Part shown: piece after piece, positions 16,155-23,675 of the stretch
How the letters are laid out: each line of letters begins with the position of its first letter
Numbering within the stretch: the first letter of the stretch is position 1
Origin: Symbiobacterium thermophilum IAM 14863
GTDB lineage: Bacteria > Bacillota > Sulfobacillia > Symbiobacteriales > Symbiobacteriaceae
Length of the DNA: 64,000 nucleotides
Direction: 5' to 3'
Assembly: GCF_000009905.1 (NCBI RefSeq)
Contig: NC_006177.1
Span: forward strand, 3,172,595-3,236,594
Program-made: the position numbers and the translations under genes
Notes under the pieces: model-generated
Database searches by the model: none
What the model saw: the letters and a program-made list of their open reading frames with translations, nothing else
What the model was told of the DNA's origin: nothing

Positions 16155-16687
16155 TAGACGGCATATTCCGCCCCCTGGCCGCCAACGGTTCCCCGGCGAG
16201 CCCCGGTTCGAGGCGAATTGTGCATTTCCCCCACGCGGCACAGTGCACATTTCGCCGTCTCGCCCGCACCCAGTCCCCCTCGGGCCCCCGGTTCCGGGCG
16301 AACTGTACATTCCCCCCACGCTGGGCAGTGCACATTTCGCCTCGTCAACCCCCACCCGCTCCCCCTCGGGCCCCCGGTTCCGGGCGGATTGTACATTCCC
16401 CCCATGACGCGCAGTGCATATTTCGCCGCCTCGCCCGCACCCAGTCCCCCTCGGGCCCCCCCGGTTCCGGGCGGATTGTACACTCCCCCCACGTTGGACA
16501 GCGCACATTTCGCCTCGTCACCCCCACCCGCTCCCCCTCGGGCTCCCGGTTCCGGGCGAATTGTGCATTCCCCCCACGTTGGACAGCGCACATTTCGCCT
16601 CGTCACCCCACCCGCTCCCCCTCGGGCCCCCGGTTCCGGGCTGATTGTACACTCCCCCCACGCTGTGCAGCGCACATTCCGCCGCCT
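16155..16687. repeat. Tandem array of six 84-87 bp hairpin units plus a half unit
   Basis: Units start at the motif CGGTTCC(G/A)GG at 16204, 16289, 16375, 16462, 16547 and 16631 (spacings 85, 86, 87, 85, 84). A degenerate half unit lies at about 16155-16172. Each unit has a left arm such as GGCGAATTGTGCA, a loop with a run of six C, and a right arm such as TGCACATTTCGCC. The 13-base stem has a constant mismatch at position 7. A linker with CCGCTCCCCCTCGGGCCCC or CCAGTCCCCCTCGGGCCCC follows. Two linker types alternate (A-B-A-B-B). Stem differences between units include a compensating change (A-T in unit 1, G-C in unit 6 at stem position 5). Of the wobble-type differences, seven give G-U on the minus-strand RNA and three on the plus strand. 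The open frames across it repeat the same peptides in all minus frames and are not taken as genes. Confidence 0.9.
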
Positions 16688-16929
16688 GGACGCCCCCCTG
16701 GAGGGGATGCGCCCGGCCGCCCTGGCCGTGACCGATGCAGACCAGCTTTCTGCAGGGGGTCGGCATTCACCCGGCGTTCATTCACGCGGAAGACCTGTGC
16801 CTGAAGGGCCTAGCAGGTCCCCGGGTGCCTTCCGCGCCCTGCCCGGGACGGGTCAGCGCCCGGCTGGAGTCCCAGAGCCAGGACGACAGACAGGGAACCC
16901 GCAGCCCATGGGGTGGCCACCCAAATCGA

Positions 16930-16975
16930 CAGGGCTGTCCCAAAAGTCACCTGGGATGACTTCGGGACAGCCCTG
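16930..16975. repeat. 46-bp palindromic element with IS-like ends
   Basis: An inverted repeat has arms CAGGGCTGTCCC/GGGACAGCCCTG extended by AAGTCA/TGACTT around a 7-bp centre. The sequence GGGCTGTCCCAAAAGTCA looks like terminal inverted repeats of some insertion sequences, here with both ends almost joined. It could be a MITE-like relic, an IS excision scar or a terminator for the minus-strand nuclease gene, though no U-run follows. The flanks 16690-16929 and 16976-17059 hold no convincing gene. Confidence 0.6.
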
Positions 16976-17059
16976 AGAATTGCTGAAACCCTTCCCCGGC
17001 GGTGAACCCCGGGCCACACGCCGGTTCACCTCGGCCGGGCCGGGGCCGGTTCTCCCCGG

Positions 17060-17938
17060 TTAGGGCAGCGGCAGGCCCGCGAGCCCGTCCGGATCCGCGT
17101 CGAACGCGCCCGCCGGCTCCTCATCTTCCACGGGTACTTCCTGGCCTGGCTCCAGAGCCGCCTCCGGCCAACCGTCGCCAGGTTCAGGCAGCGGCCTGTC
17201 CGCGAGCGGCCCGTGACAGAGCTGCCGGTACTCGCACCGGGCGCAGAGGCGCGGATCCCCCGTGGGCGGAAACCCGTCCGGCGGCGTGGCCAGGATCTGC
17301 GCCACCAGCTGCCGCAGCCGCCGGCCGTCCTCCCGGAACCGGGCCGCGCTGTACGGCAGCCGCTCCTCCCGCCCCCCTCGCAGCGGGTTCCAGTAGACCA
17401 TCGACACCCGGTCGGGGTCGAACGCGCCGCCGGGAGCGTAAGCGCCGCCGGCCGCGCAGAGCACATAGCGGTAGACCGTCGTCTGAAAGGCGGCCTCCAG
17501 CTTCGCCCGGGGCGGCATGTGGCGCAGGGTCTTCCAGTCGTAGATTGTCGCCTCCCCGTCGGGCGCCACGACCACCAGGTCGAACCTGGCCACCAGCCGC
17601 AGCGCCGGCTCGGACAGCCGCAGCTCCAGCTCGGGGTAATAGGCGTACCCCGGACGCCGGGGGAGGTAGCGCACCAGCTTCTGCATCCAGTCCTCCAGCT
17701 CCGCCCGGTCGGCGGGGGCGCCCAGGGTGCCCGGCTCCAGGCCGCTGTAGTACCGCCGGGCCATCAGGTGGAAGCGCTCGCCCTGCAGCATCGCCCGCCG
17801 CTCCTCCGGGTCATCGGGCAGGCCGGGAATGGCGAGCCCGTCGACGTACCGCCGGCGGAAGCGCAGGGGGCATTCCGCGTAGAGCCGCAGGGCAAGGGCG
17901 CTGAAGTGCCGCTCGTGCAGAGGGATCGGCTGCGCCAC
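17060..17938 (-). CDS. Fe-S PD-(D/E)XK nuclease (RecB/AddB/Cas4-like), stand-alone
   Basis: This 292-residue single-domain nuclease begins with LSALALRLYAECPLRFRRRYV-type sequence (first cluster Cys, residue about 21). Motif I is QGERFHLMARRYY. The catalytic core is LVARFDLVVVAPDGEATIYDWKT (metal-binding Asp and the D-x-K motif), then a QTTVYRYVL motif. The C-terminal LCARCEYRQLC supplies three more cysteines. The Cys...CX2CX5C arrangement is the 4Fe-4S staple of AddB and Cas4 nucleases. The last 45 residues are acidic and probably disordered. The GTG at 17938 follows AGGAGGTGA, which overlaps the helicase stop. It should be the nuclease of the three-gene helicase complex upstream. Confidence 0.85.
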   Translation of the reverse strand: MAQPIPLHERHFSALALRLYAECPLRFRRRYVDGLAIPGLPDDPEERRAMLQGERFHLMARRYYSGLEPGTLGAPADRAELEDWMQKLVRYLPRRPGYAYYPELELRLSEPALRLVARFDLVVVAPDGEATIYDWKTLRHMPPRAKLEAAFQTTVYRYVLCAAGGAYAPGGAFDPDRVSMVYWNPLRGGREERLPYSAARFREDGRRLRQLVAQILATPPDGFPPTGDPRLCARCEYRQLCHGPLADRPLPEPGDGWPEAALEPGQEVPVEDEEPAGAFDADPDGLAGLPLP

Positions 17939-17946
17939 GGATCCGG

Positions 17947-19968
17947 TCACCTCCTCGCCTGGACGAACTGCCGAAGCCGCACCACCGCCGGCGGGGGAGC
18001 GGTGTCGTATCCCCGCTCGTTGCGCCAGTGATAGGAGAGCAGGAGGTTGCGGCGAGCCCGGGTGATGGCCACGTAGAGCAGCCGGATCTTCTCGCCGATC
18101 TGCTCCCGCTTGAACGCCGCCGCGGGATCTTCGGAAACCCCGCCGGCGCCGGCCAGCTGATCCAGCAGGGCCAGCGCCCTCGCCTCGGGGTTGACCTGCC
18201 CCGGCACCAGCGACCATTGCTCCGAGAGGGTCCGGTCGCGCAGTCCGCCGGTGAAGAAGCCCCGGGTGAGGCCCGCGACGTAGACGGTGTCCCACTCCAG
18301 CCCCTTGGCGGCGTGGCAGGTGGTCACGTACACCACGCCGGGCTGGGGCTCGAAGCCCTGCCGGTCGTACAGCGCATCGGCCAGCCAGCCCGATCGGCCG
18401 AGGGCGTCCGCCAGCTCCCGGGCCACGTCGCCGGGGCCGTAGAGCGGCTCCTCCTCCAGGAGCCGCCTGGCCCGCAGGGCCAGGTACTGCGCCAGGGCCA
18501 GGTCCTCGCCGGAGAGCCGCAGGTCGGCCGCCATCCGCAGGAGCAGGACATCCGCCGGCTGCACGGCGTCCGCCAGCCAGCGGTCGAGGTACGGTTCCAG
18601 GCGGGCGGCCGCCGCGCGCCGCTCCGGCACGTGGGGCGCCGCCAGGAAGGCCAGGGCGGCCAGGAGGTCCGACCCCAGCCGCAGCCGCTCCAGGGGGGCC
18701 GTCCTGCCCACCGGGATGGCCGGGGCTTCCCGGTCCCGCAGGAGCGCCAGCATCCGGTCCACCATCGCGTGGGTGGGGAGCAGCACGCCCACGGTCGCCT
18801 CCGGGTAGAGCCGCACGGACCGGGCGGCCAGCCCCGCAATCCGGTCCATCTCCTCCTCGTAGGCCGGAAAGTCCCGGACGAGGACGCGGCGCCCCTCCGG
18901 CTCCGGGTTGGACTGCCCCATCCCCCTGGGAACCCGCTGGATATACTGCGGCTCGAGGGCGTCCCGGCAGCCGGGCTCCGGGTAGTCCTGGCAGGTCCAG
19001 CGCACCAGTTCATTGGCCAGGTCGATGATCTCCTGGCTGGAGCGGCCGGCCATGGTGAGGGGGCGGACGTCCACCCCCGGTTCACGGATGAAGGCCCGGA
19101 AGAGCGCCGGCTCCGCCGTGGTGAAGCTGCCCATGATCGCCTGGTTGGGGTCGCCCACCCGCACGAAGTTGCCGCCAGGGCCGGCCAGGAGGCGGAGCAC
19201 CTGCTCCTGCAGCCGGTACGAGTCCTGCGCCTCATCCTCAAACACGTAGGTCCACCGCTGCCGGAGCCGCTCCAGCAGGTCGGGCTCGCCGGTCAGGAGC
19301 CGGTAGGCTCCCAGCATCATGTCGTCGAAGTCCACCAGTCCCTCCCGGGCCAGAGCCCGCTGGTAGTCCCGGTAGATCTCCGCCGCCCAGCGGAGGGGCT
19401 CGGTGTCGGGGAGGCCCCGGGTCAGTGACAGCGCGTCGTCCGGCGAAAGCTGCCGCGCCTTGAAGGACTGGATCAACCGGCTCATCAGCTCGGGGGTGTG
19501 CTCCGCCCACCGCGCCAGCGCCTGGTCGCGGTTGCGGACATCCTCCCGGACCAGCGCCTCCCAGGTGTCCCGGTGTGCGGCGATCCACCCGGCCGTGAGG
19601 GCGTTGACCAGGGTCCTGCGGCGAACCTCGTCCAGCACGGCGAACGTGTCCGGCCAGCCGATGGCCTCCGGCCGCTCCCGGACGATCTGCACGGCCAGGG
19701 AGTGGATGGTGCGCACCTCGAAGCCCGCGCGGGGCAGGCCCCGAGCCTCCAGGAACTGACCGATGCGGTTCTTGAAATTGCCCACGGCGGAGTTGGTGTA
19801 GGTGACGATCAGGATCCGGCCGGGGAGGTGGCGCCCCTCGGCGATGAGGTCGGCGGCCAGATACGCCAGCACCGTGGTCTTGCCGGCGCCGGGCACCGCC
19901 GGGACGGCCATGTACCCGCCCCGGTACGCGGCCACCTGGACCTGGTCGGGACGCAGGGTGATGGTCAC
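17947..19968 (-). CDS. UvrD/PcrA-type SF1A helicase
   Basis: This 673-residue 3'-5' DNA helicase has all motifs: I VPAVPGAGKTTVLAYLA (residues about 20-36), Ia ILIVTYTNSAVGNFKNRI, II YVFEDEAQDS, III VRVGDPNQAIMGSF, IV in the GVLLPTHAMVDRML region, V TTCHAAKGLEWDTVYV and VI IRLLYVAITRARRNLLLSY. It lacks a nuclease domain. It starts with GTG overlapping the upstream gene's stop (GTGA), and its own stop lies inside the ribosome site of the nuclease gene. All three should be made in fixed ratio. It resembles the AddA helicase half without its nuclease. Housekeeping PcrA would be longer and lie elsewhere. Confidence 0.92.
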   Translation of the reverse strand: MTITLRPDQVQVAAYRGGYMAVPAVPGAGKTTVLAYLAADLIAEGRHLPGRILIVTYTNSAVGNFKNRIGQFLEARGLPRAGFEVRTIHSLAVQIVRERPEAIGWPDTFAVLDEVRRRTLVNALTAGWIAAHRDTWEALVREDVRNRDQALARWAEHTPELMSRLIQSFKARQLSPDDALSLTRGLPDTEPLRWAAEIYRDYQRALAREGLVDFDDMMLGAYRLLTGEPDLLERLRQRWTYVFEDEAQDSYRLQEQVLRLLAGPGGNFVRVGDPNQAIMGSFTTAEPALFRAFIREPGVDVRPLTMAGRSSQEIIDLANELVRWTCQDYPEPGCRDALEPQYIQRVPRGMGQSNPEPEGRRVLVRDFPAYEEEMDRIAGLAARSVRLYPEATVGVLLPTHAMVDRMLALLRDREAPAIPVGRTAPLERLRLGSDLLAALAFLAAPHVPERRAAAARLEPYLDRWLADAVQPADVLLLRMAADLRLSGEDLALAQYLALRARRLLEEEPLYGPGDVARELADALGRSGWLADALYDRQGFEPQPGVVYVTTCHAAKGLEWDTVYVAGLTRGFFTGGLRDRTLSEQWSLVPGQVNPEARALALLDQLAGAGGVSEDPAAAFKREQIGEKIRLLYVAITRARRNLLLSYHWRNERGYDTAPPPAVVRLRQFVQARR

Positions 19969-22004
19969 GCCCACAGCCCCCCTTCCTGCTCCTGGACCCA
20001 CGGGCTCAGGGCGGCCTCCGCGGTGATGACCGGGCCGTCGCACCGGCGCAGCAGGGCGCGCACCGTGCGGTCCCGGGCGGCCTGCCGGACCCGGCGGGAC
20101 TGGGCATCCGTCCACGGTGCGCCCTCCGGCCAGCCGGGGGCCAGCACGTGGGGGTTGGCCAGCTCGGAGGCGCCGGCGGGCAGCCAGCCGGGGGAGGTGA
20201 CATCCAGCCAGACCTGCGCCGCCGAGGTCAGCCGGCGGCTCAGGTACGCCTGCGGCGTCGCCAGCAGCACGGCCCCGTCCCCCTCGTCCTCCGGGTCCGG
20301 CCACAGCGGGCAGGTGGCCTCGGTGAGCAGCGGCCGGTAGTTCATGCCGAAGAGGTCGGCGCCCGGACCCGCCGGGGGCTGGGAGTTCCCGGCCGGGGGC
20401 TGGGCGTTTCCGTCCGGGGCCTGCAGATTCCTGTCCCGGGCCTGGGGCGCGGCCGCGAGCCGCTCCGCGGCCAGGCGGAAGTCCGACGCAGCCCGCAGCA
20501 GCTGACGGCAGGCCCTGACCGACTCCTTCGGCAGGTCGGGCCGCAGGGGGAGCAGCACCTCCAACAGGGCGGCCCGGACGAAGGCGTCGGTCTGCCACGT
20601 CCTCCCGCGGGCCGCCCGCAGCCACCCGTGAAGCGGCCGGTACGGCGCCGGATGGCCGGCGGGATCGGGCAGGTCGTCCCCGGCTTCCCAGAGCGCCTGT
20701 CCCAGGTGGGCGGCGGCTGCCGGGTCGAGCCCCAGCAGCACCCGAACGGCGTCGGCCAAGGGACCCGGCGACGGCCACGGCGGCCGCCAGGACGGCACGG
20801 CCAGGCCGGCGAGCGCGACGATGGCCCGCACGGCGGGATCATCCAGGAGCCGGCGGGTCGGGACCAACGGCAGAAGGGCAATCCCCCGGGCCGCCAGGGC
20901 CTGGCCCAGGGCGGTGGCCAGCAGGTGGTCGACCCGGGGCGCAAGGACGGCGATCTCCCCGGGTCTGAGCCCCGCGGCCACGAGGCCGGCCACCGCCTCG
21001 GCCGCCCGGTTCACCATGTCGCCCCAGAACTCGGCGGCCATGTGGTAACACGGGGACGGGGCGCATGGAACCTCCTGCGGCGACCCCGACCGCGGGCGGC
21101 GGTCAGGCGGGGCCGGCGCCGACCGGGCCTCCCGGACGGCCGCCAGCCGTTCCTCGAGGCTGGGGGCCGGGTCAGGCAGGCAGATCCGGTGGGCGCGGGC
21201 GAATCGGTTCAGGATTCCCCTGGGGTCCGCCCCCTGCAGGAAGGCGTGGCCTCCATCAGGGTCGAGGGCGATGGCCGCCTCCTCCACCGCCTCCGCCATC
21301 GCCACAAGAAACGGCTGCTCGGCCGGCGCGGCCTCGTCCGCGTCGTCCACCAGCAGCCGCCGGAACCTGGCCCGCAGGCGGGCGCGGTAGGCGGGATCCG
21401 GCAGCAGGCCGTCCGTGAACAGCGAGAGGGCCAGCCCGTAGTCCAGAAGGCCGGCCTCCAGCATGCGGGCACGGTGCCGCTCCAGGAGGGCCGCGACCTG
21501 CCCGAACAGCAGCCGCTTCTCGGGCCGGTCGGCCTGGGCCATTCGCCGCACCGCATCCTCCAGTTCCAGCCCCGCCGCCGCGGCCGCCCGGTCGACCCGG
21601 GTGAGCAGCTGCAGCGCCAGCCGTTCGGGCGTGGCCCTCACCACGTCGCCGAACAGGGCGTAATGGGGCTCCAGCAGGGCCTGCAGCAGGCGGCGTTCCA
21701 CCGTGAGGGGCAGAAAGGCCGGCGCCAGCCAGCGGGCGGCTGCCGGCACCCTGGCCTGCAGGGCCGGCCAGTGCAGCGTCAGCTCCTGCCGGACGAAGCC
21801 GTAGAAGTCGTACGCCTGGACGGCGCCGCCCGAGGGCAGGTCCGGACCGCGCACCCACGGGGCGGTCTGCTCCGCCCCGTGGGTGAGGATGAGGATCTGA
21901 TCGGTGCGCACGCCCTCCCGGAGCCACTGCTGGAACCGGCCGCGGAGGACCGTCGTCTTGCCGGACCGGGCCGGGCCCGTGATCAGCGTGACCGCCGCGG
22001 ACAC
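19965..22004 (-). CDS. AddB-like SF1 helicase-family protein
   Basis: This 679-residue protein has a Walker A ITGPARSGKTTVL (residues about 8-20), an Ia-like ILILTHGAEQTAPW, a degenerate Walker B RRLLVDDADEA, and a second helicase-like half with GEIAVLAPRVDHLLATALGQAL and LLDDPAVRAIVALAGLAV. Motifs V and VI are not clear. The C-terminus (VWLDVTSPGWLPAG...LANPHVLAPGW) is family-specific and unlike UvrD. The overall plan is like AddB: a helicase fold that probably scans or stabilises rather than drives unwinding. A low-complexity linker with NAQPPAGNSQPPAG-type repeats lies near residue 530. It is translationally coupled to the helicase downstream. Confidence 0.75.
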   Translation of the reverse strand: MSAAVTLITGPARSGKTTVLRGRFQQWLREGVRTDQILILTHGAEQTAPWVRGPDLPSGGAVQAYDFYGFVRQELTLHWPALQARVPAAARWLAPAFLPLTVERRLLQALLEPHYALFGDVVRATPERLALQLLTRVDRAAAAAGLELEDAVRRMAQADRPEKRLLFGQVAALLERHRARMLEAGLLDYGLALSLFTDGLLPDPAYRARLRARFRRLLVDDADEAAPAEQPFLVAMAEAVEEAAIALDPDGGHAFLQGADPRGILNRFARAHRICLPDPAPSLEERLAAVREARSAPAPPDRRPRSGSPQEVPCAPSPCYHMAAEFWGDMVNRAAEAVAGLVAAGLRPGEIAVLAPRVDHLLATALGQALAARGIALLPLVPTRRLLDDPAVRAIVALAGLAVPSWRPPWPSPGPLADAVRVLLGLDPAAAAHLGQALWEAGDDLPDPAGHPAPYRPLHGWLRAARGRTWQTDAFVRAALLEVLLPLRPDLPKESVRACRQLLRAASDFRLAAERLAAAPQARDRNLQAPDGNAQPPAGNSQPPAGPGADLFGMNYRPLLTEATCPLWPDPEDEGDGAVLLATPQAYLSRRLTSAAQVWLDVTSPGWLPAGASELANPHVLAPGWPEGAPWTDAQSRRVRQAARDRTVRALLRRCDGPVITAEAALSPWVQEQEGGLWA

Positions 22005-22008
22005 CTCC

Positions 22009-22302
22009 CTAGCGCACGAAGGCCTTGTAGACGTAGTAGATGCCCAGGGCCAGGAGGATGAGCGGGGCCAGCCGGAACAGCATGGCCAGGCCGAAGATCA
22101 CGGTGCGGGCCGCCAGCCCGGCCACGGCCAGGAGCACGAAGACCACCGCCGCCACGTAGGCGCCGCGCCCCAGCCACCCGGACTTGACCGCGAGCGCGAG
22201 CGCCGCGGCGATGAGGAGGAAGAGCCAGGCGCCGGACAGGGTGATGCGGAAGAGGGCCGCCAGGCCCACCAGCACGAGGATGATGCCGATCAGCTTGTCC
22301 AT
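22009..22302 (-). CDS. Small membrane protein of unknown function
   Basis: This 97-residue protein has about four hydrophobic segments (DKLIGIILVLVGLAALF, GAWLFLLIAAALAL, YVAAVVFVLLAVAGLAA, PLILLALGIYYVY) and almost no soluble part. Such small proteins resemble LiaI/LiaF-type or phage-shock-associated membrane proteins, but no family is assigned. The start ATG at 22302 follows AAAGGGG. The stop is only four bases before the AddB-like gene, so it heads that operon, which is odd for a DNA-repair cluster. Confidence 0.75.
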   Translation of the reverse strand: MDKLIGIILVLVGLAALFRITLSGAWLFLLIAAALALAVKSGWLGRGAYVAAVVFVLLAVAGLAARTVIFGLAMLFRLAPLILLALGIYYVYKAFVR

Positions 22303-22386
22303 GGATGCGATCAACCCCTTTGTTAGGGAGACGCCGGGGAGGCTGGGGAGGTTCGCCGGGGAAGTGAAAACTGTGTAAACAAGAAA

Positions 22387-22408
22387 GGCCGTCCCCGGGG
22401 GGACGGCC
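22387..22408 (-). terminator. Terminator after the GDT1-type gene
   Basis: The GGCCGTCC/GGACGGCC stem with a 6-base loop is followed on the minus strand by TTTCTTGTTT, directly after the stop codon. It separates this gene from the helicase operon. Confidence 0.88.
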
Positions 22409-22410
22409 GA

Positions 22411-22689
22411 TCAACTGCGTAGGGAACGGTAGACCAGCATGGCGCCGATCATCATGAACATCGCACCGGTACCCAGGCGGAGATACCGGACGGGGATGTG
22501 GCGGAGAAAGCTGTCGCCCGCCACCACGGCGACCAGGGAGGACGCGATCAGCGCCCCGGCCGCGCCGAGGAAGATCATGTGCGGGGCCTTGGACCGGGCG
22601 GACAGGGACATGACCATCAGCTGGGTCTTGTCGCCGAGCTCGGCGAGGAAGATGATGGCGAAGGTCACGAGGGCGGACTTCCATTCCAA
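22411..22689 (-). CDS. TMEM165/GDT1 (UPF0016) family cation transporter, one-repeat form
   Basis: This 92-residue membrane protein has one copy of the family signature FLAELGDKTQLMVMSLSAR (residues about 14-32) and three helices. GDT1/MntX/MneA proteins export manganese or calcium and normally have two such repeats (about 190 residues) or act as two small subunits. A second half-size partner is not adjacent, so this protein either forms homodimers or pairs with one encoded elsewhere. It is a single-gene unit with its own terminator. Confidence 0.88.
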   Translation of the reverse strand: MEWKSALVTFAIIFLAELGDKTQLMVMSLSARSKAPHMIFLGAAGALIASSLVAVVAGDSFLRHIPVRYLRLGTGAMFMMIGAMLVYRSLRS

Positions 22690-22768
22690 CGCGGGCTCCC
22701 CCTTGCGAGCCCGTGGACGGGCTCATAGGAGGATATGGGACGGAAGGTCACGTCATGACCCTCTTGCG

Positions 22769-23671
22769 CTACCGCGCCTTGCGCGCCACCACGATGGTCA
22801 CCCGGTCCGAGGCGGACTGCCCGTCGCCGTAGCCGAAGTAGACGAAGTTGCCGCCGGGCAGGCCGTAGGTCTCCGTGAAGTACCGCACCACGGCGCCGGC
22901 CCGGAGGGCTGCCAGCTCAAAGGCCTCCGCGCTGCCGGCGGCGTGGCTGGCGTCGGCGGTGCCGTTCACCATAATGGGAAGTTCCACCCCGGCCAGCTTG
23001 TCCGCGATCTCGTTGAGGGTGGGATACGCCTCGGGCCGGATGGTGTACTCGCCAGGCTCGAAGAGCAGGCTGCCGGCCACGCTGAGGACGATGCCCCGCT
23101 CCTCCAGCGCCACGGAGAGCAGGCCGGTCTTCACGCCCGGCATGGCCCGGAAGACCTCGGCCACCTCTGCCATCTCATCCGGCTCGGCCACAGGCGCTGT
23201 GACCCGGGGGGACGCCGGGACCGGGGCCGGTTCCGGCTCCAGCACGGTCCACACGTCGGTGGGCTCATCAGCCGGTTCCGCCTCCGCAGGGGGCGGCTCC
23301 ACCGGCGGGACCGGTGCGGACTCGGTGGGCTCTTCCTCCGGCGGGGCGATGAGGTGGGCCGGCCAGTCGGGCACGTCCGGCAGGCTCCCCGGCCGCTCGG
23401 GCCAGATGATGGGCAGCGCGGTGCCCTCCTGGCCGCGCGTGGGCAGCGGCGCAATGTCAGGTCCCACGGTGCCCAGCGCCTGCCCCAGCGACCGGGCCAG
23501 GCTCTGGTACTTGGCCGTGTCTACCCGCGCGAAGGAGAACATGACCACGAACACGATGAACATGAGGGTCATGAAGTCCGCGTAGGAGACCATCCAGCGG
23601 GCCGTGCCGCTGCCGTGCCCTCCGCCGCCGTGCTCCTCCGCCGCGGACGGCTTCTTGTTCATCGCGGCCAT
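22769..23671 (-). CDS. motB: Flagellar motor stator protein MotB
   Basis: This 300-residue stator subunit has a single membrane helix (residues about 28-48) with the proton/sodium-binding Asp in SYADFMTLMFIVFVVMFSFAR. A very long Pro/Glu-rich linker (about 80-170) follows, longer than in most MotB. The OmpA-like peptidoglycan-binding domain has SLLFEPGEYTIRPEAYPTLNEIADKL and the NGTADASHAAG and ELAALRAGAVVRYF elements. It starts four bases after motA. Whether the motor uses H+ or Na+ cannot be told from this motif alone. Confidence 0.94.
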   Translation of the reverse strand: MAAMNKKPSAAEEHGGGGHGSGTARWMVSYADFMTLMFIVFVVMFSFARVDTAKYQSLARSLGQALGTVGPDIAPLPTRGQEGTALPIIWPERPGSLPDVPDWPAHLIAPPEEEPTESAPVPPVEPPPAEAEPADEPTDVWTVLEPEPAPVPASPRVTAPVAEPDEMAEVAEVFRAMPGVKTGLLSVALEERGIVLSVAGSLLFEPGEYTIRPEAYPTLNEIADKLAGVELPIMVNGTADASHAAGSAEAFELAALRAGAVVRYFTETYGLPGGNFVYFGYGDGQSASDRVTIVVARKAR

Positions 23672-23675
23672 TCCG

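Noticed and set aside
16109-16675. 188-codon and other long frames with repeated GECTIRPEPG-type peptides
   Set aside because: Open in all three minus frames only because the tandem repeat lacks stops; unit lengths of 84-87 shift the frame, and there is no ribosome site. Explained by the hairpin array.
16155-16687. CRISPR array
   Set aside because: Units are far longer than CRISPR repeats and the intervening segments are conserved copies rather than unique spacers; no cas1/cas2 nearby.
16735-16959. 74-codon plus-strand frame after the array
   Set aside because: No ribosome site and it runs into the palindromic element.
19969-20778. N-terminal extension of the UvrD helicase to 943 residues
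   Set aside because: The extra part lies in the AddB-like gene in another frame and is Arg/Pro/Gly-rich; the GTG at 19968 overlapping TGA is the natural start.
22690-22768. Manganese (yybP-ykoY) riboswitch before the GDT1-type gene
   Set aside because: The conserved yybP-ykoY core sequences are not present in the short upstream region.
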